A stretch of DNA of 64,000 nucleotides from Streptomyces seoulensis (GTDB taxonomy: Bacteria; Actinomycetota; Actinomycetes; Streptomycetales; Streptomycetaceae): NCBI GenBank assembly GCA_013364255.1, contig CP054936.1:2014853-2078852 (forward strand). The letters run 5' to 3'. A model generated the notes under the pieces. The model had not been told where the DNA came from, searched no databases, and saw nothing but the letters and a program-made list of their open reading frames with translations. The translations under genes and the position numbers were made by a program. Of this stretch, positions 1-8,505 are shown one piece after another. How positions within the stretch are numbered: position 1 is the first letter of the stretch; every line of letters starts with the position of its first letter.

Positions 1-2
1 AC

Positions 3-1832
3 CCGTTCCCGGCGGGCTCCGCCGAGATGACGGCCCTCGCGACCTACGAGTCGGCCTACGGCATCCCGCAGGTCGACGCCTACACCTACGCCCGCCCCGA
101 GGCGGGACTTCAGTACCCGACGGCCGGCGGCTACTCCGGCAGCATCGACGGCGTACAGGCCCAGGTGACGGCGGCGGGCAAGGCGGGGCCCTTCGGGTAT
201 CTCGACGGAGCCGTGCCCTTCGAGGACAACTCCCCCACCGTCGGCGAGAGTTACGCCTACCTGGCCCAGCCCGCGCCCGGCGCCGACTTCACCCCGTACG
301 TCGAGGCCCCGATCCCGGGCGGCTCCACCCGCGGCTCCCTGGTCGGCGAGTACCGGCACGACGGGCGGCGCGAACTCGTCGTCACCTTCGTCTACAACCA
401 GTACCAGCAGCAGTTCCGTCTGCTGGCCCGCGGCATCGTGGAGTGGATGACCGGCGGCGTGCACCTGGGCGCCACCCGGAACTACTTCGGCGTGCACGTC
501 GACGACGTGTTCGCCGCCGACGACCGCTGGGACACCCGGCTCAACTGCACGCCCGGCGACGTGGACTGCCCCATCGGGGAGGGCACCCCCGACCCCATCC
601 GCATGACCCCGGCCGACGTCGACTACGCCACCGCGTGGGAGAAGGACCACGGTTTCACCCTCGACCTGGTCTACAACGGCGCCGGCAGCGTCGACGAGCG
701 GTCGGACCACAACGGCGCCGACGCGCTCGCCGACAAGCTGATCGCCGACCGCGACCAGTTCCGCTGGGTCAACCACACCTACACGCACGCCTTCCTCGGC
801 TGCCAGCAGGACGTCACGGTGGTGCCCTGGAAGTGCGCCACCAACGCCGACGGCAGCACCAAGTGGGTCAGCCGGCAGGACATCTCCGACGAGATCGCCC
901 TCAACCGGGTCTGGGGCCAGAGCGCCGGACTGCCGCTGCAGAACGACGAGTTGGTCACCGGCGAGCACTCGGGTCTGCGGATCCTGCCGCAGCAGCCCGC
1001 CGACAACCCGAACCTCGGCCCGGCGCTCACCGACAACGGCGTCGCCTGGCTCGCCTCCGACAACTCCCGCGACCCCGCCCAGCGCCAGGTCGGCCCCGCC
1101 ACGACCGTCTCCCGCTACCCGATGAACGTCTTCTACAACGCCGGGCACGCGAGCGAGCAGGTCGACGAGTACAACTGGATCTACACCAGCCGCGCCCAGG
1201 GCGGCAGCGGCATCTGCGAGGACAACCCGGCCACCACCACCTGCCTGCCGGCCCCGCTGGACACCACCACCGGCTACACCGACCACATCGTGCCGCTGGA
1301 GACCCGCATCGCCCTCGGGCACGTCCTCGCCGGCGACCCCAAGCCGCACTTCATCCACCAGTCCAACCTCGCCGAGGACCGTCTCGCCTACCCGGTCCTG
1401 AACGGTGTGCTGGACGGCTACCACGCCCTGTTCACCGACAGCACCCCCCTGGTGAACCTGCGGATGAAGGACATCGGCACCGAGCTGAAGCGGCGCGCCG
1501 CCTGGCAGTCGGCCGTACGGGCCGGCCAGGTCACCGCGTACCGGGTCGGCAGCACGGTCACCGTGTCGGCGCCCGCCGGACTGGCCGTCACCGCCACCAT
1601 GCCCACCGGCACCACCCAGGGCCTGGGCGCGTTCGGCACGGCCTACGCGGGCGCGAGGTCCGGCTGGACCAGCAGCACCCTCGGGCTGCCGCTGGTCTTC
1701 ACCGTGCCCTCGTCGGCGCCGGCGCACGCCGTCGTCCCGGGCACCGCCTCCGTCAAGATCACCGTCCCCGCACCCCGCACCCGGATCCCCGCGGGTGTGA
1801 GCCGGCCGACCGCCGGTACCGCGACGGACTGA
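3..1832 (+). CDS. Agd3-like polysaccharide deacetylase (5' end outside window)
   Basis: The reading frame is open to the left edge, so the N-terminus is missing; the visible part is about 610 residues. It carries a metal-dependent deacetylase signature of the NodB/CE4 type. An HVDDVF motif (catalytic and metal Asp pair) is followed about 95 residues later by NHTYTH, whose HxxxH would bind the metal. The layout, with a long N-terminal beta-rich part before the deacetylase core and a beta-rich C-terminus, resembles Agd3, the fungal enzyme that partially deacetylates galactosaminogalactan. It lies upstream of a PelF-type glycosyltransferase and two predicted galactosaminidases, which supports a role in making a GalN/GalNAc polymer cationic. 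Substrate is inferred from context. A secretion signal cannot be assessed because the start is absent. Confidence 0.72.
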   Translation, partial: PFPAGSAEMTALATYESAYGIPQVDAYTYARPEAGLQYPTAGGYSGSIDGVQAQVTAAGKAGPFGYLDGAVPFEDNSPTVGESYAYLAQPAPGADFTPYVEAPIPGGSTRGSLVGEYRHDGRRELVVTFVYNQYQQQFRLLARGIVEWMTGGVHLGATRNYFGVHVDDVFAADDRWDTRLNCTPGDVDCPIGEGTPDPIRMTPADVDYATAWEKDHGFTLDLVYNGAGSVDERSDHNGADALADKLIADRDQFRWVNHTYTHAFLGCQQDVTVVPWKCATNADGSTKWVSRQDISDEIALNRVWGQSAGLPLQNDELVTGEHSGLRILPQQPADNPNLGPALTDNGVAWLASDNSRDPAQRQVGPATTVSRYPMNVFYNAGHASEQVDEYNWIYTSRAQGGSGICEDNPATTTCLPAPLDTTTGYTDHIVPLETRIALGHVLAGDPKPHFIHQSNLAEDRLAYPVLNGVLDGYHALFTDSTPLVNLRMKDIGTELKRRAAWQSAVRAGQVTAYRVGSTVTVSAPAGLAVTATMPTGTTQGLGAFGTAYAGARSGWTSSTLGLPLVFTVPSSAPAHAVVPGTASVKITVPAPRTRIPAGVSRPTAGTATD

Positions 1833-1850
1833 ACGGCGCACCGAGCACCA

Positions 1851-1884
1851 CCGGTCCCGGCCGCCACCGCGCGGCCGGGACCGG
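1851..1884. terminator. Hairpin between deacetylase and pelF-like gene
   Basis: A perfect 13-bp inverted repeat (arms 1851-1863 and 1872-1884, 8-nt loop) sits in the 88-bp gap after the deacetylase stop. It could terminate or attenuate transcription so that the downstream genes are expressed at a different level. No T-tract follows, as is usual in high-GC actinomycetes. Confidence 0.5.
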
Positions 1885-1920
1885 CACGACCACCTCACAC
1901 CTCGGCCGTGGAGCACCTCG

Positions 1921-3558
1921 ATGCACGTTCACCACGGCGCGCGCCGCACCGACCCGGCGCGCGTCACCCTGCTCACCGAAGGCACCTACCCGCACAGTCA
2001 CGGCGGCGTCAGCGTCTGGTGCGACCAGCTCGTCCAGGGCATGCCGGACCTGGAGTTCGACGTGCTCGCCGTCACCGGCACCGGCCGCGAGCCGGTCGTG
2101 TGGGACCTGCCCGGGCACGTGTCCCGGGTGCTGTCCGTCCCCATGTGGGGCGACCCGCCCGAGGGCCGTGCGCCGCGCGGGCGCGCCCGCAACCGGCTCG
2201 CCGCCGCCTACGAGCGGTTCCTGACGGCGCTGCTCGATCCGTGCGCCGAGGACGGCTTCGCCCCGGCGCTGTACACGATGGCGCGGGCCGCCGCCGACGG
2301 CACGCTGAGCCCCTTCCTCCGCGGCGACCAGGCGGTCTCGGTGCTGAGCGCCGTGTGGAACCGGCCCGGACTGGTGGTGCGCGAGGCCGGGCCGACGCTG
2401 CACGACGCGCTCACCGCCACCGGCCTGCTGGAGCACGCGCTGCGGCCGCTGGCCGCGCCGGCGCCGGGCGGCGGCGTGGCGCACGCCGTCAGCGGCGGGG
2501 TCGCCGTACTGCCCGGACTGGCCGCGCTCGAACAGCACGGCGTCCCGCTGCTGCTGACCGAGCACGGCGTCTACCTGCGCGAGCGCTACCTCGGCTACCG
2601 CACCGCGCCGTACCGCTGGCCGGTGAAGGCGGTCGTCCTCGGCTTCTTCCGGCTGCTGGCCGAGGAGAGCTACCGCAAGGCCGCGCTGATCACCCCCGGC
2701 AACCGCTACAACCGGCTGTGGGAGGAGGAGGGCGGCGCCGACCCGCAGGCCATCCGCACCGTCTACAACGGCGTGGACCCGGCCGCCTTCCCGCCGGCCG
2801 GGCCCGAGCCCGAGTCGCCCACGCTCAGCTGGGCGGGCCGGGTCGATCCGATCAAGGACCTGGAGACCCTGATCCGCGCCTTCGCCCTGGTACGGGCCGA
2901 ACTCCCCGACGCGCGGCTCAGGTTGTTCGGCGGCACCCCGCGCGGCGGCGAGGCCTACCGGGAGCGCTGCGAGGCGCTGGCCGCCGAGCTCGGACAGGGG
3001 GACGCCGTCCGGTTCGAGGGCCGGGTGGAGGACATCAAGGACGCCTACGCCGCCGGGAACGTGGTGATGCTGTCCAGCATCAGCGAGGGATTCCCGTTCA
3101 CCCTGATCGAGGCCATGTCGTGCGGCCGGGCCACCGTCTCCACCGACGTGGGCGGAGTGCGGGAGGCCGTCGGCGACACCGGCCTGGTGGTGCCGCCGCG
3201 CGACCCGGCCGCCATGGCCGCCGCCGCGCTGCGGCTGCTGGGCGATCCCGGACGCCGCCGGGCGATGGGCGAGGCGGCCCGGCTGCGGGTCATCGAGCAG
3301 TTCACGCTGCGCCAGACCATCGACACCTTCCGCTCCATCTACCTGGAGCTGTCGGCGCGACGGCAGGCCCCGGCCGCCGCGACGGCGGCGGCTGTCCGCA
3401 CGGACCTCCGCGCCGCCACGGCGGGAGCCGCAGGGCCGGGCGGACCGCACGGGCCAGTGGGTGTGGCGGGCGCGGCGGGTGTGACCGCCGTCGCGAGCGG
3501 ACCGGCCGACGCGCAGGCGTCGCCGGCCGGTCCGGTCGCGGGGAGCGTGGCCATATGA
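1921..3558 (+). CDS. pelF: PelF-type GT4 glycosyltransferase
   Basis: A 545-residue cytoplasmic GT-B glycosyltransferase. The N-terminus has the PelF hallmark EGTYPHSHGGVSVWCDQL, and the C-terminal nucleotide-sugar domain has the GT4 EX7E motif (SEGFPFTLIEAMSCG). PelF polymerises the Pel exopolysaccharide, a GalN/GalNAc polymer in Pseudomonas, from nucleotide sugars and works with the membrane protein PelG. ATG 1921 is preceded by GGAG at a suitable distance. The gene overlaps the next one by ATGA. About 70 C-terminal residues are an Ala/Gly/Pro-rich tail not needed for the GT fold. Family assignment is strong; the exact donor sugar is inferred from the neighbouring hydrolases. Confidence 0.85.
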   Translation: MHVHHGARRTDPARVTLLTEGTYPHSHGGVSVWCDQLVQGMPDLEFDVLAVTGTGREPVVWDLPGHVSRVLSVPMWGDPPEGRAPRGRARNRLAAAYERFLTALLDPCAEDGFAPALYTMARAAADGTLSPFLRGDQAVSVLSAVWNRPGLVVREAGPTLHDALTATGLLEHALRPLAAPAPGGGVAHAVSGGVAVLPGLAALEQHGVPLLLTEHGVYLRERYLGYRTAPYRWPVKAVVLGFFRLLAEESYRKAALITPGNRYNRLWEEEGGADPQAIRTVYNGVDPAAFPPAGPEPESPTLSWAGRVDPIKDLETLIRAFALVRAELPDARLRLFGGTPRGGEAYRERCEALAAELGQGDAVRFEGRVEDIKDAYAAGNVVMLSSISEGFPFTLIEAMSCGRATVSTDVGGVREAVGDTGLVVPPRDPAAMAAAALRLLGDPGRRRAMGEAARLRVIEQFTLRQTIDTFRSIYLELSARRQAPAAATAAAVRTDLRAATAGAAGPGGPHGPVGVAGAAGVTAVASGPADAQASPAGPVAGSVAI

Positions 3559-4961
3559 GCGGGCCCATGTCCCTGGAACCGGGCGGGACGGAGCAGGACA
3601 CGCTGGCGATCCGGCTCGCCGGCCCCCGGCGTGTCCGGGCGCGCCGCGGTGACGACAGCACCCTCGCCCTGCGGCTGCCGCGGCTCGGCCCCGACGAGGC
3701 GGAGGTGAGCGGGCTCGCCGCCGAACTGGCCGACCGGATAGGCCCCGCCGTGCACCCCTACGAGGTCGCCGCGCTGCTGGAGGCGGAAGGACTGTCCGCC
3801 GACGTCATCCGGCACCGGTACGGGCACCCGAACCTGTTCTCGCTGGCCTCGGCGCTCTACGAGCGGGTCCCGCGCACCTTCCCCGAGCCCGCGCCCGCGA
3901 GCGACCCGTGGCGACCGGACCATGTGCGCTGCCTGCTGCGCGGAGTCCTGTTCGCGCTGCCCGGACTGGCCTATCTGCTCGCCGGACCGCTGTGGCGCCC
4001 CGGCGCGCACGTGTCCGCGCTCGTCGTGGCGGGCGTCGTCTCCTGGGCGTGGGGCCAGGCCCTGGGCCACCGCGCCCACCTGCGGATGACCACCGGCCGC
4101 CGAGAGGCCGGCCGGACGCTGCTGACCGGGGCCCCGCTGGGCGCCGTGCTGGCCACGGCCGCCGCCGCTCCGCTGGCCGGCGGCGCCACGGTGCTGTGGG
4201 TGGCGGCCGCGCAGTCGGCGTATCTGGCCGCCGCCGGAGTGCTGCTGGTGCTGGCACGGGAGCGGTGGCTGCTGGCCGCGCTCAGTCCGCTGGCCGCCGG
4301 TTCCGCGCTGCTGCCGTGGGGGGAGCCGGGGACGCTGCCGCGGGCCGGGCTGCCGCTGCTCGCGCTCGCGGCCACCCTCGCGGCCACGGCCCGGGCGCTG
4401 CGGGTCGTCCTCGCGGCCCCGGCCGCCGCCGACGGCCCGCGTCCGCGCCTCGCGGTGTCCCTGCCGTACGGTCTGTTCGGCCTGGCCGCCGCGGTCCTGG
4501 TGCTGCTGGAGGGCCGCCGGCACCCGTACGCGGTGATCGCGCTGACGGTGAGCATGGGACCGGCCGAGTGGCTACTGTACCGCTACCGCGGCTGGTCGGT
4601 GACGGCGCTGCGCCGGGCCGCGACACCGGCCGGCTTCCTACTGCGCTCGGCCGGGATCCTCGGCCTGTGCCTGCTCGCCTATCTGGCGCCGCTGCTGCCC
4701 GCGGCGCTGCTCACCGGTGCGCCACCGGCCGAACTGCTGTTCCTGGCCGCCACGTTGTGGACGGCGCTGCTGCTCCAGGCGTTCGGCGCGGGATGGCCGC
4801 CGGCCGGTGTCTGCGTCCTGGCGGCGGGCTGCGCGGGCGCGGTCACGCTGCTGCGGCTGCCACCCGGGGCGGCCGCGCTGCCACTGTGCTGCGGCGTCGC
4901 CGCGCTGTGTCTGGCGGCCTGTGTGCTGCGGCTGCTCGGCCGCCCGGCCCCGCACATGTGA
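3555..4961 (+). CDS. Multi-pass membrane protein in PelG position
   Basis: A 468-residue protein starting at the ATG that overlaps the pelF-like stop (ATGA), which implies translational coupling. Residues 1 to about 120 are soluble and charged, with a helical segment (LAAELADRIGPAVHPYEVAALLEAEGL). The rest holds roughly ten to twelve hydrophobic segments separated by short Arg-rich loops. In Pel systems pelF is followed by pelG, a 12-helix MOP-type flippase that exports the polymer. Size, topology and position fit that job, but I see no diagnostic PelG motif. It may be an actinobacterial PelG analogue or a different export or assembly protein. The reading frame extends far upstream of 3555, but that part is antisense-like noise over pelF. 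Confidence 0.7.
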   Translation: MSGPMSLEPGGTEQDTLAIRLAGPRRVRARRGDDSTLALRLPRLGPDEAEVSGLAAELADRIGPAVHPYEVAALLEAEGLSADVIRHRYGHPNLFSLASALYERVPRTFPEPAPASDPWRPDHVRCLLRGVLFALPGLAYLLAGPLWRPGAHVSALVVAGVVSWAWGQALGHRAHLRMTTGRREAGRTLLTGAPLGAVLATAAAAPLAGGATVLWVAAAQSAYLAAAGVLLVLARERWLLAALSPLAAGSALLPWGEPGTLPRAGLPLLALAATLAATARALRVVLAAPAAADGPRPRLAVSLPYGLFGLAAAVLVLLEGRRHPYAVIALTVSMGPAEWLLYRYRGWSVTALRRAATPAGFLLRSAGILGLCLLAYLAPLLPAALLTGAPPAELLFLAATLWTALLLQAFGAGWPPAGVCVLAAGCAGAVTLLRLPPGAAALPLCCGVAALCLAACVLRLLGRPAPHM

Positions 4962-5077
4962 CCGGCCGGCCCACCGCACGGACGGCGCCCGGACCGGCGG
5001 TGCGGCCGCCTCCCCCTCCCGAGGTGCGCGCCGCACCCCGCGAACGCGGCGCCCCGAGCCCGCCCCGCCCCGCCCCA

Positions 5078-5125
5078 GCACCCGCACCCGCACCCGCACC
5101 CGCACCCGCACCCGCACCCGCACCC
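5078..5125 (+). repeat. Hexanucleotide microsatellite (GCACCC)x8
   Basis: Eight uninterrupted copies of GCACCC lie in the 201-bp gap between the membrane protein gene and the next gene, ending about 37 bp before its TTG start. The position suits slipped-strand length changes that would alter promoter or leader spacing. That effect is inference; the repeat itself is plain. Confidence 0.95.
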
Positions 5126-5162
5126 GACGTATGCCAAGCAACGTGACCGAAAGGACAACGAG

Positions 5163-6164
5163 TTGACTTCCGCACCGCTCGCCGCCGTCACCGGAGCCGA
5201 GGGCTTCATCGGCTCCCACCTCACCGAGGCCCTGGTCGCCTCCGGCTATCGGGTCAGGGCCATGGCCCAGTACAACTCCTTCTCCTCCTACGGCTGGCTG
5301 GAGACCCTGTCCGCCGACGTCCTGGACCAGGTGGAGATCGTCCTCGGCGACGTCCGCGACCCCGGCTCCGTGCGCGGGCTGCTCGACGGGGCCGACTGCG
5401 CCTACCACCTGGCGGCCCTCATCGCCATCCCCTACTCCTACCAGGCGCCGCACAGCTACGTGGACACCAACGTCACCGGCACCCTCAACGTGCTGGAGGC
5501 GGTCCGCGCCCTCGGCACACCGCGCCTGGTGCACACCTCCACCAGCGAGACCTACGGCACCGCGCAGACGGTGCCGATCACCGAGGACCACCCCATCCAC
5601 ACCCAGTCACCGTACGCCGCCTCGAAGGCGGGCGGGGACCGGCTCGCCGACAGCTACCACGCGAGCTTCGACACCCCGGTGGTCACCCTGCGGCCCTTCA
5701 ACACCTTCGGGCCGCGCCAGTCGATGCGCGCGGTGATCCCCACCGTCATCGGCCAGGTGGCCGCCGGGCAGCGCACCATCACCCTCGGCGACCTGCGTCC
5801 CACCCGCGACTTCACCTTCGTCAAGGACACCGCGCGGGCGTTCCTCGCGGTGGGCACGGCCGCGGCCGAGCGGGTGGTGGGGCGCACCTTCAACGCCGGC
5901 ACCGGCGGGGAGATCTCGGTCGGCGACCTCGTCGCGCTGATCGGCAAGGTGATGGACACCCCGCTGGACGTGCGCGAGGACTCCGAGCGGCTGCGCCCGG
6001 CCAACTCGGAGGTGATGCGGCTGGTCGCGGACGCGACCCGGCTGGCCGAGGCCACCGGCTGGCAGCCCGCGCACACCCTGGATCAGGGCCTCGCGCACAC
6101 CGTGCAGTTCTTCCGCGACCCGGCCAACCTGGCCCGCTACAAGACCGGCATCTACAACATCTGA
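5163..6164 (+). CDS. SDR sugar-nucleotide 4,6-dehydratase/epimerase (LegB-like)
   Basis: A 333-residue extended SDR enzyme. The N-terminal NAD-binding motif is TGAEGFIGSH, and the active-site motif is SPYAASKAGGD (YxxxK) with the upstream Ser in TSTSETYG. The run YRVRAMAQYNSFSSYGWLE resembles LegB/GDP-mannose-dehydratase-type enzymes that act on nucleotide-activated (N-acetyl)hexosamines. It probably supplies a modified nucleotide sugar to the glycosyltransferase of this locus. The start is TTG at 5163, placed by GAAAGGA about 8 bp upstream. An alternative is a UDP-GlcNAc/GalNAc 4-epimerase, which would fit a galactosaminan product; sequence reading alone does not settle it. Confidence 0.8.
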   Translation: MTSAPLAAVTGAEGFIGSHLTEALVASGYRVRAMAQYNSFSSYGWLETLSADVLDQVEIVLGDVRDPGSVRGLLDGADCAYHLAALIAIPYSYQAPHSYVDTNVTGTLNVLEAVRALGTPRLVHTSTSETYGTAQTVPITEDHPIHTQSPYAASKAGGDRLADSYHASFDTPVVTLRPFNTFGPRQSMRAVIPTVIGQVAAGQRTITLGDLRPTRDFTFVKDTARAFLAVGTAAAERVVGRTFNAGTGGEISVGDLVALIGKVMDTPLDVREDSERLRPANSEVMRLVADATRLAEATGWQPAHTLDQGLAHTVQFFRDPANLARYKTGIYNI

Positions 6165-6195
6165 CCCGTCCGGCACGTCCACGAAGGAGAGGCCC

Positions 6196-6909
6196 ATGCA
6201 CGCAGTGATACTGGCCGGAGGCAAGGGCGTCCGGCTGCGGCCCTACACCACGGCGCTGCCCAAGCCGCTCGTGCCCATCGGCGACCAGCACGCCATCCTG
6301 GAGATCGTGCTGCGCCAGCTCTCCGCGGCCGGCTTCGCCAGCTGCACCATCGCCATCGGCCACCTGGGCGAGATCATCCGCGCCTACGTCGGCGACGGCT
6401 CCCAGTGGGGCATGCGCGTCGACTACTCCACCGAGGAGAGTCCGCTCGGCACCATGGGCCCGCTGCTGACCATGCGCGAGCGGCTGCCCGAGACGTTCCT
6501 GGTGATGAACGGCGACGTCCTCACCGACCTCGACTACGCCGACGTCCTGCGCCGGCACCGTGTCTCGGACGCCCCGCTGACCATCGCCACGTACGCCCGC
6601 CAGGTGCACATCGACTTCGGCGTGCTGACCACGGACGCGAGCAAGGTGGTCGCCTTCACCGAGAAGCCGAAGATGGACTACCGCGTCTCCATGGGCGTCT
6701 ACGGGCTCTCGCGCACCACGCTCGACGGCTACACGCCCGGTCTGCCGCTGGGCTTCGACGAACTGGTGCTCGACCTGCTCGCCGACGGACGCCCGCCGCA
6801 CGCCTACGAGTTCGACGGATACTGGCTGGACATCGGCCGCCCCGACGACTACGACCGGGCCAACGCCGAGTTCACCACCCGCAAGTCGCTTCTGCTCAAG
6901 GGAGCCTGA
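6196..6909 (+). CDS. Sugar-1-phosphate nucleotidyltransferase
   Basis: A 237-residue nucleotidyltransferase of the NTP_transferase family. The N-terminus has the nucleotide-binding signature LAGGKGVRLRPYT and the substrate Lys in LPKPLVPIGD. The metal site VMNGDVLTD is near residue 105, and FTEKPK follows later. It should couple a sugar-1-phosphate to an NTP. It is short, lacking a left-handed beta-helix acyltransferase domain, like the GDP- or CDP-sugar enzymes found beside LegB-type dehydratases. GGAGAGG precedes the ATG. It sits between two SDR genes, so the three probably make one activated sugar for the polysaccharide. Confidence 0.85.
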   Translation: MHAVILAGGKGVRLRPYTTALPKPLVPIGDQHAILEIVLRQLSAAGFASCTIAIGHLGEIIRAYVGDGSQWGMRVDYSTEESPLGTMGPLLTMRERLPETFLVMNGDVLTDLDYADVLRRHRVSDAPLTIATYARQVHIDFGVLTTDASKVVAFTEKPKMDYRVSMGVYGLSRTTLDGYTPGLPLGFDELVLDLLADGRPPHAYEFDGYWLDIGRPDDYDRANAEFTTRKSLLLKGA

Positions 6910-6916
6910 GCACCAC

Positions 6917-7846
6917 ATGCGCATTCTCGTCCTCGGCGGCACCGGATATCTGGGCCGCCACGTCGTCGGACACCTGCGGGGCCTGCCCGGCGCCCGGGTG
7001 TCCGGCGCCGGCCGCTCCCCGGGCGCCGGCGTCGGCGCCCGGATCGATCTCGGCCGCGACCCGCTCAAACGGGTGACCGAACTGATCGAGTCGGTGACCC
7101 CGGACGCCGTCGTCAACTGCGCGGGCGCGACCGGCGGCGACGCCGTCACGCTCGCGGAGGTCAACGCCCGCGGCCCCGCCCTGCTCGCCGCCGCGCTGCG
7201 CGAGGCGGCGCCCGCCGCCCGGCTGGTGCACCTCGGCTCGGCCGCCGAGTACGGCCCCGGCACGCCCGGGACGAAGGCGACCGAGTCGGCCGTCACCTGT
7301 CCGCTCGGCCCGTACGGAGCCACCAAGCTCGCGGGCACGGTCGCGGTGACCGGCTCCGGCCTCGACGCGGTGGTGCTGCGGGTGGGCAACCCGGTGGGGC
7401 CCGGGGCGCCGGTCACCGGGCTGCCCGGCCGGATCACCGCGCTGCTGCGCACGGCAGGACCGGACCCCGGCGCGGTGCTGCGGCTGGGCGACCTGTCGGC
7501 GTACCGCGACTTCGTCGACGTACGCGACGTGGCGCGCGCGGTGGGGCTCGCGGTCACGACCGCCGGGCCGCTGCCGCCGGTGCTCAACATCGGCGGCGGC
7601 GAGGCCGTCCGGGTGCGCGAGCTGGTGCGCCGGCTGGCCGCGGCGGCGGGCTTCGCGGGGCGGATCGAGGAGGACGAGGGCGGCTCGGACCGCTCGGCGC
7701 GGGTGTCCTGGCAGTGCTCCGACGTCACCGCCGCCCACGCGGCCCTGGGCTGGCGGCCGGAGCACACCCTCGACGAGTCGCTGGCCGCGCTGTGGGCGGC
7801 GGCTCAGGCCGGCCCGCACGATCCGGGAGGCGACGGCACGCCGTGA
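6917..7846 (+). CDS. NAD-dependent epimerase/dehydratase
   Basis: A 309-residue SDR protein with GGTGYLGRH at the N-terminus (NAD-binding) and PYGATKLAG as the YxxxK active-site stretch. The gene starts 7 bp after the nucleotidyltransferase stop and overlaps the next gene through GTGA, so it belongs to the same transcript. The substrate is presumably the nucleotide sugar made by the neighbouring enzymes, for example a 4-keto-sugar reductase or epimerase. The similarity to the LegB-like SDR at 5163 is only at fold level, so the two should carry out different steps. Confidence 0.8.
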   Translation: MRILVLGGTGYLGRHVVGHLRGLPGARVSGAGRSPGAGVGARIDLGRDPLKRVTELIESVTPDAVVNCAGATGGDAVTLAEVNARGPALLAAALREAAPAARLVHLGSAAEYGPGTPGTKATESAVTCPLGPYGATKLAGTVAVTGSGLDAVVLRVGNPVGPGAPVTGLPGRITALLRTAGPDPGAVLRLGDLSAYRDFVDVRDVARAVGLAVTTAGPLPPVLNIGGGEAVRVRELVRRLAAAAGFAGRIEEDEGGSDRSARVSWQCSDVTAAHAALGWRPEHTLDESLAALWAAAQAGPHDPGGDGTP

Positions 7847-8505
7847 ATTTGCTCATTCCGCTGTACGTCCACCCCGCCGAGGATCCCGGCGCCTGGCACC
7901 GGCTGATCAGGGCGGCGGCGCACACCTACGGGGTGGTGCTGAACCCGGCCAGCGGACCGGGCGACGCCCCCGATCCGGCGTTCGCCTCGGTGGCGGGCGC
8001 GCTGCGGGAGGCCGGGGCGCGGCTGCTCGGGTACGTGGACACCGACTACGGGACGCGCGACGCGGCCGAGGTCGCCGACGAGGTGCGCCGGCACCGGGAG
8101 TGGTACGCGGCCGACGGCTGCTTCCTCGACCGGGTGACCGCGGCGCCGGACGGACTGGCCGCCTGCCGCAGGCTGGTGCGCTCGGTCCGCCGGCTCGGCG
8201 CCGGGACGGTGGTGCTGAACCCGGGTGTGCACCCGGCGCCCGGTTACGTCCGGCTCGCCGATCTGACGGTCACCTTCGAGGGGCACTGGTCGACCTACGT
8301 GTCGGCGTTCAGCCGCCCGTCGTGGGCCGCCCGGCAGCCGCCCGGACGGCTGTGCCACCTCGTCTACGGCGTGCCCGAGGCGCTGGTGCCGCTGGCCGTG
8401 CGCACGGCGCGCGAGCGCGGCGCGGCCGTCTGCGGGCCGGTGACCGGCGAACCCCCCAATCCCTGGGTCGAGTTGACCCCCGCACTGACCGGGACGGAGC
8501 GATGA
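7843..8505 (+). CDS. Spherulin-4 / GH135-like hydrolase
   Basis: A 220-residue protein starting at GTG 7843, overlapping the upstream stop (GTGA). It has the spherulation-specific family 4 pattern: IPLYVHP at the N-terminus, LNPASGPG, GYVDTDYGTR, and WYAADGCFLDRV. The founding enzyme Sph3 of Aspergillus (GH135) cuts GalNAc-containing galactosaminogalactan and is required for its synthesis. The catalytic pair in fungal Sph3 is an adjacent Asp-Glu; here it reads D96-R97, so the second acid is replaced by Arg, while a later Glu (E146 in TFEGHW) is kept. No signal peptide is visible, so it may act in the cytoplasm or on the nascent chain, unlike the lipoprotein encoded next. Confidence 0.78.
   Translation: MNLLIPLYVHPAEDPGAWHRLIRAAAHTYGVVLNPASGPGDAPDPAFASVAGALREAGARLLGYVDTDYGTRDAAEVADEVRRHREWYAADGCFLDRVTAAPDGLAACRRLVRSVRRLGAGTVVLNPGVHPAPGYVRLADLTVTFEGHWSTYVSAFSRPSWAARQPPGRLCHLVYGVPEALVPLAVRTARERGAAVCGPVTGEPPNPWVELTPALTGTER

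Noticed and set aside
1759..3450. 563-aa open frame on the minus strand
   Set aside because: Antisense to the pelF-like gene, Arg/Gly/Ala-rich with no recognisable domain; typical GC-rich shadow.
5078..5125. CRISPR-like repeat
   Set aside because: A 6-bp unit without spacers; a microsatellite.
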